A DNA stretch of 64,000 nucleotides, taken from the NCBI GenBank assembly GCA_028285085.1, contig JANQQI010000047.1, positions 62,001-126,000 of the forward strand. The letters are read 5' to 3'. Below, piece after piece: positions 28,823 through 36,829 of this stretch; within the stretch, counting starts at the first letter, position 1, and the number at the start of each line of letters is the position of its first letter. This DNA is from Saprospiraceae bacterium (GTDB taxonomy: Bacteria > Bacteroidota > Bacteroidia > Chitinophagales > Saprospiraceae). Below the pieces are notes generated by a model, which saw nothing but the letters and a program-made list of their open reading frames with translations, was not told the origin of the DNA and searched no databases. The position numbers and the translations under genes are program-made.

Positions 28823-29004
28823 CTGGGCTTTGAGGGAGGGACCCACCCACAGCCACCGCCGCCGGCCATTTTCAGCCGCACATTTTTTAGCGTAATACAT
28901 TCCCCGCCTTTGCCGGGAACACTTTATGGCAAAAAGTCAAAACAGCTATTTTTTCGAAAGTCTTTCTACTATCTATAGATTCCGTTTTCCGAAAATTCCA
29001 TAAA
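28823..29004 (+). repeat. Dispersed non-coding repeat, copy A
   Basis: A ~182-bp element sharing ordered blocks with 53244-53433: GGGCTTTG...GGGACCCACCC, CCGCCGCCG, an ACTTTATGGCAAA-like block, and CTATAGATTCCG...ATTCCATAAA at the end. It sits in the gap between marR and the efflux operon (28674-29110), which otherwise holds no gene. Orientation is taken to match copy B. Short open frames inside it look like by-products of the GC-rich blocks. Confidence 0.7.
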
Positions 29005-29110
29005 AACATATTTTTGTAAATTTAAATTGATGTTTTAATGCGTTGATTATCAGGGAGAAAAAATTTGAAAAAAAGTTGTGTTTTGAAATGAAAAATACTG
29101 TAAAATGGGT

Positions 29111-29551
29111 CTAGGTCAAGTTGTTATACACTTGTTCCAGCACCCGGATACAGATGGATAAATCTTTAGGGGAAACACCTTCAATTGCAGATTGCTCCAG
29201 TTGTTTAACTAATGGTAATACCTGCTCACGCATCGTTTTTCCTTTTCGTGTTAGAAAAATACGGTTATTGCGTTTATCCTTTTCATCTTCAATGCGTACG
29301 ACTAATTCGGCTTTTTCCAAATGATGAATGGCTCGTGCAATGGTCGCCTTATCACGAATCATAGCATCCGCTAACTCTTGCTGATTGCGACCATCCTTAG
29401 CCCACAAATGTAGCATAATGGGTAATTGTTCACCCTGCAACCGGTGACCCGACAGTTCCAAATTCCGCCTTAGATTATTTTTAAGTAGTCGCCCTGTGCG
29501 ATTGGTTTGAAAACCCAACTCTTTTTTCGGATTAAAAGGGAATTTTTCCAT
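29111..29551 (-). CDS. MarR-family transcriptional regulator
   Basis: 146-residue winged-helix dimer-forming regulator: recognition region GRNQQELADAMIRDKATIARAIHHLEK (about 72-98) and wing with RIEDEKDKRNNRIFLTRKG. MarR proteins repress efflux and stress genes and release DNA on binding small phenolic or toxic ligands. It lies upstream of, and in the same direction as, the RND efflux operon, so it probably controls that operon and itself. The 190-bp gap on its other side could also let it affect the divergent SPOR-protein gene. Confidence 0.92.
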   Translation of the reverse strand: MEKFPFNPKKELGFQTNRTGRLLKNNLRRNLELSGHRLQGEQLPIMLHLWAKDGRNQQELADAMIRDKATIARAIHHLEKAELVVRIEDEKDKRNNRIFLTRKGKTMREQVLPLVKQLEQSAIEGVSPKDLSICIRVLEQVYNNLT

Positions 29552-29742
29552 TCAAAATTAGTTGTATTTGCAACTAACAGCAAGGTCGAGAGATTGTTCG
29601 TTAATTAGGATTATTTTTTGCATAAAAGTGAGTAAACGCTTTGCTTAGCGGAAGAAGCGCAGGATACGATCACAATAGTTTTTTCAACATCACACATTAT
29701 TTATCGCTATCTTTACGTTGATTCCTAAAATCTATTTGCATT

Positions 29743-31476
29743 ATGAAACCTATACTACACCTGCTGATTAGCCTGCTGGTGGCTACTCAGTTGACAGCAA
29801 GTACGACGGTCGCTGAATATACTTATACCATTCACATCGGCGCTTTTGTACGCGCACAACTAGCAGATTTTTCCAATATCCAATCTTACGGCTATCTCTA
29901 TTCCGAAAGTCTGAATAATCTTCAGCAGATTTATATGGGCAACTATGCCAATGAGACGGAAGCACAGCAAGTACTGGCAAAAGTCAAGCGTAGTGGATAT
30001 CCCGATGCCTTTGTAACACGTCGGAATCTGGATAATGGTAATACCTTGACCGTTATTCAATTGGGAACACAACCGGCCGGAGAGGCCATTAATTGGTCCA
30101 AATACGTAAAAGCTGGTCCACTCCATGCTATGCCTAGTGCTACTGCCGTCAAAATCATGACGGGGCCTTTTCAGGATATCGACGAAGCGCGGATGAATCT
30201 CGGAGTCATTCGCCAGTTGGGCTTTAAGGATGCTTTTATGAAAAATGTCAATAGTACCTTGCTGCATCCGGTACAAGAATTTGAAACGGGTGGCTCGGTA
30301 GTGCTGCGCAATTCACCGGATCGAAGTCTTATCCCTGCACCGGAACCAGAAACAACCGTGGCGACACCTCCGGTGACGACGCCTAGCACACCGCCAGCAA
30401 CTGATTTTGTTCCGCAATCTTACGAGGACGTTGGACTTCGACCCAAATCACCTTCGGTTCCGGTGGCCAAGGTAGCTCAGCCGAATATTCGCAAGAATGT
30501 GAAACGAACCTCTGTACTGGAGCTCCAAAAAGTGCTCAAAACCAAAGGGAGCTATCGCAGTAGTCTTGACGGTCTATACGGGCCGGGTACGACGAAGGCA
30601 TATAATAACCTGATGACCGAAAATGAAATGGTTCGTCGCTACGAAGTGTTACGCTCCACAGGATTGGTAAAGCCTGCCTACGGTGCGGCCAGCCAAGTGC
30701 AGCAGGCGATCGATGATTTGTTGACGGAGTCAACTACGTCTCTGGCTGATTTGGAAGCAGCGAAAACACCCATCGCGGATGCTTATCGCGCCTATTGGTA
30801 TTTCACAAATCAAGGCCCCGGTTCGCAAGTTAATCAGTTGATGAACGGAGCGATCAAAGCGGCTTTTACCAATAAGCGTCTGGAAAATAAACCGCCTTTT
30901 GACTATCAGGCTAATTATGCTTACCAAGACTTGGGGCAATTGCTGCAGCATATCCGCTACATTCATGATGTGACGGGGTATCGAGTGGCGGTGCCCGTTT
31001 GGATATTTGAGCAGCACCGGGCTGAGGCACAGCGGATTTTTAAGCCTAGTGGAGAGTTGACGGGCGCTGGATACCGGCTGACGGACTTTGGCCAGCGCTT
31101 AGATTGGGAAAGCCTGCAATTGTTGGAAACGATGGCTTTTGATTTGGCCGGAAGCAAGATAAATGAAACGCAAATGCTCATGCAGCAGTCTGAACGTTCT
31201 CGCTGGCTACTCAACGCCAAAGCGCTTTCTACGGATGATTATAAGCGGATCGACCTTTGGAATACACGTCTTTGGCAAGGCGTAAGTACTTGGGAAAATG
31301 CTGATCCTATGCACGCCCGCATTGGTACGGCGCTTCGTTTAGGTTATTTTAAATCTTGGGCTTTGCTCGAAGATTATTTCATGAATCAAGGCTTCTCGGC
31401 TAGAGAGGCACGTGGACTCTCGCTTTGTGTGTTGCGCACTTATGTGGAGCCGCAGTTGGCTCGTTTTGCCAAATAG
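29743..31476 (+). CDS. SPOR-domain secreted protein with peptidoglycan-binding-like module
   Basis: 577 residues. The signal peptide ends TTVAE. Two SPOR-like repeats follow (about 24-100 and 115-165; YTIHIGAFVRAQLADF..., VKIMTGPFQDIDEARMNLGVIRQLGFKDAF), which usually bind denuded septal glycan. A proline/threonine-rich linker (about 195-225) leads to a PG_binding_1-like segment (LELQKVLKTKGSYRSSLDGLYG, about 264-285). The C-terminal ~290 residues are helical and of unknown fold. It is probably periplasmic and involved in envelope or cell-division biology. It is single-gene, with its own bidirectional terminator downstream. Confidence 0.8.
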   Translation: MKPILHLLISLLVATQLTASTTVAEYTYTIHIGAFVRAQLADFSNIQSYGYLYSESLNNLQQIYMGNYANETEAQQVLAKVKRSGYPDAFVTRRNLDNGNTLTVIQLGTQPAGEAINWSKYVKAGPLHAMPSATAVKIMTGPFQDIDEARMNLGVIRQLGFKDAFMKNVNSTLLHPVQEFETGGSVVLRNSPDRSLIPAPEPETTVATPPVTTPSTPPATDFVPQSYEDVGLRPKSPSVPVAKVAQPNIRKNVKRTSVLELQKVLKTKGSYRSSLDGLYGPGTTKAYNNLMTENEMVRRYEVLRSTGLVKPAYGAASQVQQAIDDLLTESTTSLADLEAAKTPIADAYRAYWYFTNQGPGSQVNQLMNGAIKAAFTNKRLENKPPFDYQANYAYQDLGQLLQHIRYIHDVTGYRVAVPVWIFEQHRAEAQRIFKPSGELTGAGYRLTDFGQRLDWESLQLLETMAFDLAGSKINETQMLMQQSERSRWLLNAKALSTDDYKRIDLWNTRLWQGVSTWENADPMHARIGTALRLGYFKSWALLEDYFMNQGFSAREARGLSLCVLRTYVEPQLARFAK

Positions 31477-31494
31477 AGAAAGAGAATTTAGATT

Positions 31495-31542
31495 AAAAAA
31501 AAGAGCCGCATTCGGTTTAAACCTAGAATGCGGCTCTTTTTT
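31495..31542. terminator. Bidirectional terminator between convergent genes
   Basis: A long perfect stem AAGAGCCGCATTC (31501-31513) / GAATGCGGCTCTT (31526-31538) contains an inner GGTTT/AAACC hairpin, with A-run and T-run flanks. It serves both the SPOR gene and the lipoprotein gene. Confidence 0.92.
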
Positions 31543-31555
31543 ATTGGGTTGCGTG

Positions 31556-32062
31556 TTACTTCGCGTTAAAAGAAAAATTGAGGCGTGTTTCCAAAGTACT
31601 TTGAGGAGGTGTGCGTAATTCGAGTCGGACCAGTAAGTTGAAACGCGTATTTTGTAAAAGCGGCCTCACATCAACCAAGGTTGGAATAATACCGACATTT
31701 TCGCCGGCATTTAACGGCACCTCGTCCCGGAAAAAGATCTCTTTAAAGTTATTCTCATCCTCCGTGTACATCCGAATGGAAATATCCCGGATGAAGTCAT
31801 AATCACTAATGCCGGAAAAAATGGCATTAATCTGTGCTTCTTGTGGGTTGATGGCTTCCATATCATTGGCCGTCACATTGTTGTCTGAGAAGTAATTACC
31901 CACCGGAATATTCTCTAATCGAAAATAATGCACATCGAATGGATTGATCCCCGCGGGGATGACAAACTGATCGGTATACTGCATTGTGAATAAGATGTCT
32001 TCATCTTTTTTACAATCTGTAAAAAGCACAATACAGAAAAGAAGAGGCCACAGTTTTTTCAT
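31556..32062 (-). CDS. Lipoprotein of unknown function
   Basis: I start at 32062, where MKKLWPLLFCIVLFTDCKKDED reads as a lipoprotein signal with the lipidated Cys at residue 17; the four codons upstream (to 32074) add nothing. The mature ~150 residues are beta-rich with no cysteine and no catalytic motif. The anchor should place it in the outer or inner membrane leaflet. I do not recognise the family. It is a single gene, convergent with the SPOR gene. Confidence 0.75.
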   Translation of the reverse strand: MKKLWPLLFCIVLFTDCKKDEDILFTMQYTDQFVIPAGINPFDVHYFRLENIPVGNYFSDNNVTANDMEAINPQEAQINAIFSGISDYDFIRDISIRMYTEDENNFKEIFFRDEVPLNAGENVGIIPTLVDVRPLLQNTRFNLLVRLELRTPPQSTLETRLNFSFNAK

Positions 32063-32214
32063 ATTTAATAACACTTTTAAGATCAGACTAAAACAACGCC
32101 TTATTGTAATAACGAAGGAAATAGATAAAAGTATTTTTTTGTTAAAATTAATGTTTAATTTAGATATTCAGCGACAACCATCTTTGACAACATTTTGAAA
32201 AACCAGAAAATCAA

Positions 32215-34143
32215 ATGGGTGAACAGAAAGTATCTCTCGTGAAAAACCAGGCGCAGATGCAACGCTTTGTGCGCAATCTGCTGAACGATGTACAAGCCCT
32301 GCAATATATGCTTGAAAACGATTGGTTTGAAAGCGGCATTACCCGAATCGGGGCTGAACAGGAGATGTGTTTGGTAGAAAATGGTAGCTTCAAACCTGCT
32401 CCCATTGCAATGGAAGCTTTAGCTACGATGGATAAATATGAATGGGTAGAAACAGAATTGGCTAAGTTTAACTTGGAGACCAATTTGACACCCCGCGAGA
32501 TGAAAGGCAAATGCCTGAGTCAGTTGGAAAAAGAAAACTTACGAAACCTCTCTCGTATAAGGACCAAACTTGATAAGCTGGATACCAAACTTATTCTAAC
32601 GGGCATCTTACCAACACTACGTAAGTTCCATCTGAGCTTGGATTATCTCACGCCGAAAAAGCGCTATCGTGCTTTGATGGAAGCCATTAATCAACAATTG
32701 ATTGGTGCTGCCTATGAATTACGTCTTACGGGTATTGATGAATTGCTGTTGCGTCACGACTCTCCAATGCTAGAAGCCTGCAATACGAGTTTTCAAGTGC
32801 ACTTACAGATAAGTCCCAATGATTTTGTCAAGATGTACAACATCGCGCAGGCCCTCGCAGCCCCCACGATGGCTATTGCCGCTAATTCACCGCTGGTTTT
32901 CGGGCGGCGTCTCTGGCACGAATCTCGGATTGCCCTCTTCCAACAGTCATTGGATACCCGGACCACTCACGATCACTTACGCGAGCGTTTGCCACGAGTC
33001 AACTTTGGTAACGGCTGGTTGAAAAAATCTATCCTGGAAATTTATCGGGAAGATATCGCACGTTTCCGGGTACTCATCAGCGGAGATGTCCAGGAAAATG
33101 CGATTCAGCAAATCGCGAAAGGCGAAGTGCCTAAATTGCGCGCCCTGCAGGTACACAATTCGACCGTTTACCGTTGGAATCGGCCTTGCTACGGCATTAG
33201 TGCTAACGGTAAGCCACACCTCCGTATCGAAAACCGGGTGTTGCCTTCTGGTCCAACCGTGATCGATGAAGTGTCCAATGCTGCTTTCTGGCTCGGGGCC
33301 ATGGTCGCCTTCGGCAAAAAGTACGACGATATCTCACAACATCTGTCCTACGAGGATGTTGCCGACAACTTTGGTAAGGCGGCACAATTTGGCATTGACT
33401 CCAAGTTCACCTGGTTTAAGGATCGGAAGATCTCAGCTTGTGACCTCGTGCTGGAAGAATTGTTACCCATGGCACGTGAAGGACTCACTGCTCATAAAGT
33501 GGATAAGGCTGATATTGATCGCTATCTCGGCGTAATCGAAGAGCGAGCACGTGAGCATATGAACGGTGCGCGTTGGCAATTGCGTGCCTACACCAAACTC
33601 AGCAAAGAAACCAATCGTGACGAAGCGCTGTCCGTTTTGACTTCGGCAATTATTCAAAATCAGGAACAAGAGATTCCGGTACACAAATGGAAAATGCCAG
33701 AACTAAATGATTTGAAAGAATATCGACCGTCTTCCATTAAGGTCGAAGAATTTATGGTCACCGATTTGTTCACCGTACAAAAAGATGATATCATCGAGCT
33801 GGTCGCCGAAATGATGGACTGGCGCAAGATTCGCTATACTCCCGTAGAAAATACGAAAGGGAAGCTCGTGGGACTCGTGACTTCTCGGTTGCTATTACGT
33901 CATTTGATTCGCGACCATCGCCTCAACGGTAAAGCTAAAATGGTCAAAGATATTATGATCAAAGAGCCAGTCACGATTAACCCAGATGCGACCATCCTGG
34001 AAGCGATGCGCAAAATGCGAGACAATAAAATTGGCTGTTTACCGGTGGTGAAGGATGGGGAATTGATTGGTTTGATAACCGAGATGGATTTTCTCCGTAT
34101 CTCCGGTCGCTTGATCGAACGCCTCGACCGACAGCAGAGCTAG
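32215..34143 (+). CDS. Glutamate-cysteine-ligase-like (GCS2) enzyme fused to a CBS-domain pair
   Basis: 642 residues. The N-terminal ~500 residues belong to the GCS2/carboxylate-amine ligase superfamily: GITRIGAEQEMCL with the catalytic/metal-binding Glu region, later EACNTSFQVHLQ and RIENRVLPSGPT. Such enzymes join glutamate to an amine using ATP. The C-terminal ~125 residues are a CBS pair (about 516-640: VEEFMVTDLFTV..., VKDIMIKEPVTINPDATILEAM) of the kind that binds adenosine nucleotides. It is a fusion rather than the usual stand-alone ligase, suggesting energy-state control. The acceptor amine is unknown. The stop overlaps the convergent TIGR03643 gene by 4 bp. Confidence 0.85.
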   Translation: MGEQKVSLVKNQAQMQRFVRNLLNDVQALQYMLENDWFESGITRIGAEQEMCLVENGSFKPAPIAMEALATMDKYEWVETELAKFNLETNLTPREMKGKCLSQLEKENLRNLSRIRTKLDKLDTKLILTGILPTLRKFHLSLDYLTPKKRYRALMEAINQQLIGAAYELRLTGIDELLLRHDSPMLEACNTSFQVHLQISPNDFVKMYNIAQALAAPTMAIAANSPLVFGRRLWHESRIALFQQSLDTRTTHDHLRERLPRVNFGNGWLKKSILEIYREDIARFRVLISGDVQENAIQQIAKGEVPKLRALQVHNSTVYRWNRPCYGISANGKPHLRIENRVLPSGPTVIDEVSNAAFWLGAMVAFGKKYDDISQHLSYEDVADNFGKAAQFGIDSKFTWFKDRKISACDLVLEELLPMAREGLTAHKVDKADIDRYLGVIEERAREHMNGARWQLRAYTKLSKETNRDEALSVLTSAIIQNQEQEIPVHKWKMPELNDLKEYRPSSIKVEEFMVTDLFTVQKDDIIELVAEMMDWRKIRYTPVENTKGKLVGLVTSRLLLRHLIRDHRLNGKAKMVKDIMIKEPVTINPDATILEAMRKMRDNKIGCLPVVKDGELIGLITEMDFLRISGRLIERLDRQQS

Positions 34144-34430
34144 CGTTTACTGATCTTATTGTTGGAAATGGATTTTTGGCGGGAGCACTTGTGACGCCCG
34201 GTGGCAAAACCGCGTTTTTTACGATGCTTGGTTGCTCGACCCTGTACACGCTTGCGCCACATTTTCCAACTACTACGCTTCATCTCTTGCTGCATCAACT
34301 TAATTACCACGGCTTCTTTTAAGCCAAATTGGAATTCTATAGCTTCGAAAGGCGTGCGATCTTCCCAAGCCATTTCAATGATGCGATCCACCGCGGTATC
34401 ATCTAGCTCGTATTCTTCTCGAATTTTCAT
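34140..34430 (-). CDS. TIGR03643-family small basic protein
   Basis: 96 residues. I start at 34430 (MKIREEYELDDTAVDRIIE), because the conserved domain begins there and the longer upstream open frame is antisense to the DUF2256 gene. The sequence IIEMAWEDRTPFEAIEFQFGLKE, then EVVIKLMQQEMKRSSWKMWRKR-type and GRATKH patterns, match TIGR03643, a helix-turn-helix-like family of unknown function that commonly accompanies cryptochrome/photolyase genes. The C-terminus is lysine/arginine-rich, so nucleic-acid contact is possible. It is divergent from DUF2256 and the photolyase. Confidence 0.85.
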   Translation of the reverse strand: MKIREEYELDDTAVDRIIEMAWEDRTPFEAIEFQFGLKEAVVIKLMQQEMKRSSWKMWRKRVQGRATKHRKKRGFATGRHKCSRQKSISNNKISKR

Positions 34431-34472
34431 ACCATTATCAAACATTAAAGCGCTGGTATTGTTGAAACTGGC

Positions 34473-34625
34473 ATGAAAAAGCAACATCTCCCGGAAAAGA
34501 TTTGTCCCGTTTGTCAACGTCCCTTCCAATGGCGAAAAAAATGGGAAAAGGTCTGGGAAGAAGTCAAGTATTGTAGTGAGCGTTGCCGACGCAACCGCCA
34601 TTCAACATCCAAACCCAATTCATAA
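34473..34625 (+). CDS. DUF2256 zinc-ribbon-like protein
   Basis: A 50-residue protein. The order is basic N-terminus, ICPVC (Cys11, Cys14), the signature [18 protein letters not shown] (Cys34) and SERCRR (Cys38), giving four cysteines for one zinc. These are the features of DUF2256, a family of unknown role nearly always next to photolyase/cryptochrome genes. Its stop codon directly abuts the ATG of the photolyase gene (34626), so translation is probably coupled. The divergent TIGR03643 gene starts 42 bp away. Confidence 0.9.
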   Translation: MKKQHLPEKICPVCQRPFQWRKKWEKVWEEVKYCSERCRRNRHSTSKPNS

Positions 34626-36161
34626 ATGCCTAAAACCCTACGCCTAATTCTCGGTGATCAATTACACCGAGGGCACTCTTGGTTTGCCGAAAAGAACGAT
34701 GCCTATCATTATGCCTTTTTCGAAATGCGGCAGGAAACGGATTATGTAGCCCACCATATCCAAAAAGTGATGGCCTTTTTTGCGGCGATGCGCGCATTTG
34801 CAAAAGAACTCGAACAAGCCGGGCATCGTGTACATTATTTTCAACTAGATGATCCTCAAAATCAGCAATCGCTGACGGCTAATCTCGATGTCCTAATGAC
34901 AAAGCATGGCATTGAGCGTTTTGAATATCAGCTACCGGATGAATATCGTCTGGATGAGCAACTGAAAGCTTTTTGCGAGGGCTTGTCCATTCCGTCCGAA
35001 GCTGTAGATACGGAGCATTTTATGAGTTCGCGCGAGGCGTTAGCCGAGCATTTCCGAGGGAAAAAGACCTTTGTTATGGAATCGTTTTATCGCCAGATGC
35101 GACGTCGATACGATATCTTGATGGATGGCGACGATCCTTTGACTGGGCGTTGGAACTACGATGCAGAAAATCGAAAAAAGATGCCTGCGGACCATGTACC
35201 AGTTGTCCCTTTATCTTTTGACAAGGATTTGACGGCTATCTATGAATTGATTCAACAAGCTGGTGTGAAAACTATCGGCCGCGTTGATCCCAAAGCTTTT
35301 TTGTGGCCGATAGATCGAGAGGAATCACTGACGTTGCTAGATTTTTTCGTTAAGGATTGCCTGCCTCGTTTTGGCGATTTTCAGGATGCCATGACGCCAC
35401 ATTATTGGTCTTTGTACCACTCTCGCCTTTCTTTTAGCCTCAATACAAAAATGCTGACTCCTCTGGAGGTGGTCAACAAAGCCATTCAAGCTTGGGAAGC
35501 TGATCCCGAAGTGATTAGTATTAGTCAGCTGGAAGGTTTTATACGGCAGATCATTGGCTGGCGGGAATACATGCGCGGCATCTATTGGGCGAAAATGCCC
35601 GATTATGCTCAACTCAACTTTCTTGATCACCAACGACCTTTACCAGACTTTTTTTGGTCCGGTAAAACCAAAATGGCTTGCCTGAGTCATGCAATCAATC
35701 AATCGCTTGATTATGCTTATGCTCATCATATCCAGCGCTTAATGCTGACCGGTAACTTTGCGCTGTTGGCTGGCATTCACCCCGATGAAGTCGATCAATG
35801 GTATCTTGGTATTTACATCGATGCGATTGAATGGGTAGAAATTACGAATACTCGAGGCATGAGTCAATTCGCCGATGGGGGCATCGTAGGGACTAAGCCC
35901 TATGTCTCTTCCGCCAACTACGTTGATAAGATGAGTCATTATTGTAAAAACTGTTTTTACGATAAAAAAGCGAAGACGGGGCCGAAAGCTTGTCCGTTCA
36001 ATAGCTTGTATTGGCACTTCTACGCTCGACATGCCGATAAGCTCGCGCGTAATCCACGCATCGGCATGGCTTATCGGACGTGGCATCGGATGGGTGAGGA
36101 TAAGCAAAAAGCGATCTTAGATCAAGGAGATGAGATTTTAGAACGGTTGAATGAGTTGTAG
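34626..36161 (+). CDS. Fe-S cluster photolyase/cryptochrome (prokaryotic (6-4) type, PhrB-like)
   Basis: 511-residue FAD and 4Fe-4S enzyme that repairs (6-4) photoproducts in DNA with blue light, or acts as a cryptochrome. It has an N-terminal Rossmann-like antenna domain (LRLILGDQLHRGHSWF) and a C-terminal helical FAD domain (TGNFALLAGIHPDEVDQW). The cluster cysteines are C352, C440, C443 and C456. Their spacing (88, 3, 13) is what I recall for Agrobacterium PhrB (C350, C438, C441, C454). It forms one unit with DUF2256 upstream and faces pdeM with 2 bp between stops. Repair versus signalling cannot be settled from sequence. Confidence 0.93.
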   Translation: MPKTLRLILGDQLHRGHSWFAEKNDAYHYAFFEMRQETDYVAHHIQKVMAFFAAMRAFAKELEQAGHRVHYFQLDDPQNQQSLTANLDVLMTKHGIERFEYQLPDEYRLDEQLKAFCEGLSIPSEAVDTEHFMSSREALAEHFRGKKTFVMESFYRQMRRRYDILMDGDDPLTGRWNYDAENRKKMPADHVPVVPLSFDKDLTAIYELIQQAGVKTIGRVDPKAFLWPIDREESLTLLDFFVKDCLPRFGDFQDAMTPHYWSLYHSRLSFSLNTKMLTPLEVVNKAIQAWEADPEVISISQLEGFIRQIIGWREYMRGIYWAKMPDYAQLNFLDHQRPLPDFFWSGKTKMACLSHAINQSLDYAYAHHIQRLMLTGNFALLAGIHPDEVDQWYLGIYIDAIEWVEITNTRGMSQFADGGIVGTKPYVSSANYVDKMSHYCKNCFYDKKAKTGPKACPFNSLYWHFYARHADKLARNPRIGMAYRTWHRMGEDKQKAILDQGDEILERLNEL

Positions 36162-36163
36162 TT

Positions 36164-36829
36164 TTAAACTTTGATCACACGCTCTTCGGCGATCACAAAT
36201 ACCTGATCCCCCGGGCGCGCCTTCATGATAGCGAGGCCCGTGAAAGCGCCGAAGGCTGGCAGAATGCCTTGTTGCTGGCCGAAGAAAAAACACGGAAGCC
36301 GCAGGGATTGATGACCTCTACCGCGCAAGATGACCCCAGGGTGAAGATGGCCCGCGAGATTATACAAATGATCGTGTGGCGTGTCTAGCGGTTCGTGACT
36401 CAGTAAAAAAGGACCGAGCGGCAGTGGCAGAGGATGAACTTGGAGTCCAAATTTCTGATACTGCCTGTCGTCGAGGATGTCATGGTTACCTTTGACAAGT
36501 TCGAATTGTATATTTGAAAAAGCGGTGAGAATATCTCCCAACTCTTCCCAAGCTTCGTTGTAATCACTATGGAATAAGTCCCCCACGAAGAGGACGCGTT
36601 CTGGTACATATTCTTCTAACAATTCAACTAATTGCGCCTGATTTTGCAACGCCACTTGAGGGGGCACCGCTAGCCCTTCTCGCCGAAAATGTGCCGCTTT
36701 ACCAAAATGCAAATCAGCCAAGAGTAAGCACCTTTGACTTGGCCAGAATATCGCGCGGCGAGCATCTAGCAGTAAAGATTCTCCCGCGAGCTGAAAAGGT
36801 GTTGCTATGGTTTCTTCTGATTGTGGCAT
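36164..36829 (-). CDS. pdeM: Ligase-associated DNA damage response phosphoesterase PdeM
   Basis: 221-residue calcineurin-like metallophosphoesterase of the LigD-unrelated 'ligase-associated' set (TIGR04123). Dinuclear metal motifs are visible in order: LLADLHFGK (Asp39, His41), FVGDLFHSD, VKGNHD, LSHEP and AGHLHP. It probably processes DNA ends, though the physiological substrate is not settled. It is the last gene of the exonuclease-ligase-helicase-pdeM operon: its start (36829) overlaps the helicase stop by one base. Confidence 0.93.
   Translation of the reverse strand: MPQSEETIATPFQLAGESLLLDARRAIFWPSQRCLLLADLHFGKAAHFRREGLAVPPQVALQNQAQLVELLEEYVPERVLFVGDLFHSDYNEAWEELGDILTAFSNIQFELVKGNHDILDDRQYQKFGLQVHPLPLPLGPFLLSHEPLDTPHDHLYNLAGHLHPGVILRGRGHQSLRLPCFFFGQQQGILPAFGAFTGLAIMKARPGDQVFVIAEERVIKV

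Noticed and set aside
28718-28900. Short open frames across the GC-rich repeat (also 53132-53314 and 53250-53432)
   Set aside because: They arise in both strands from the shared repeat blocks and have no start context or conserved protein logic.
34431-34601. N-terminal extension of the TIGR03643 gene
   Set aside because: The upstream part is antisense to the DUF2256 gene and unlike the family; the domain starts at the ATG at 34430.
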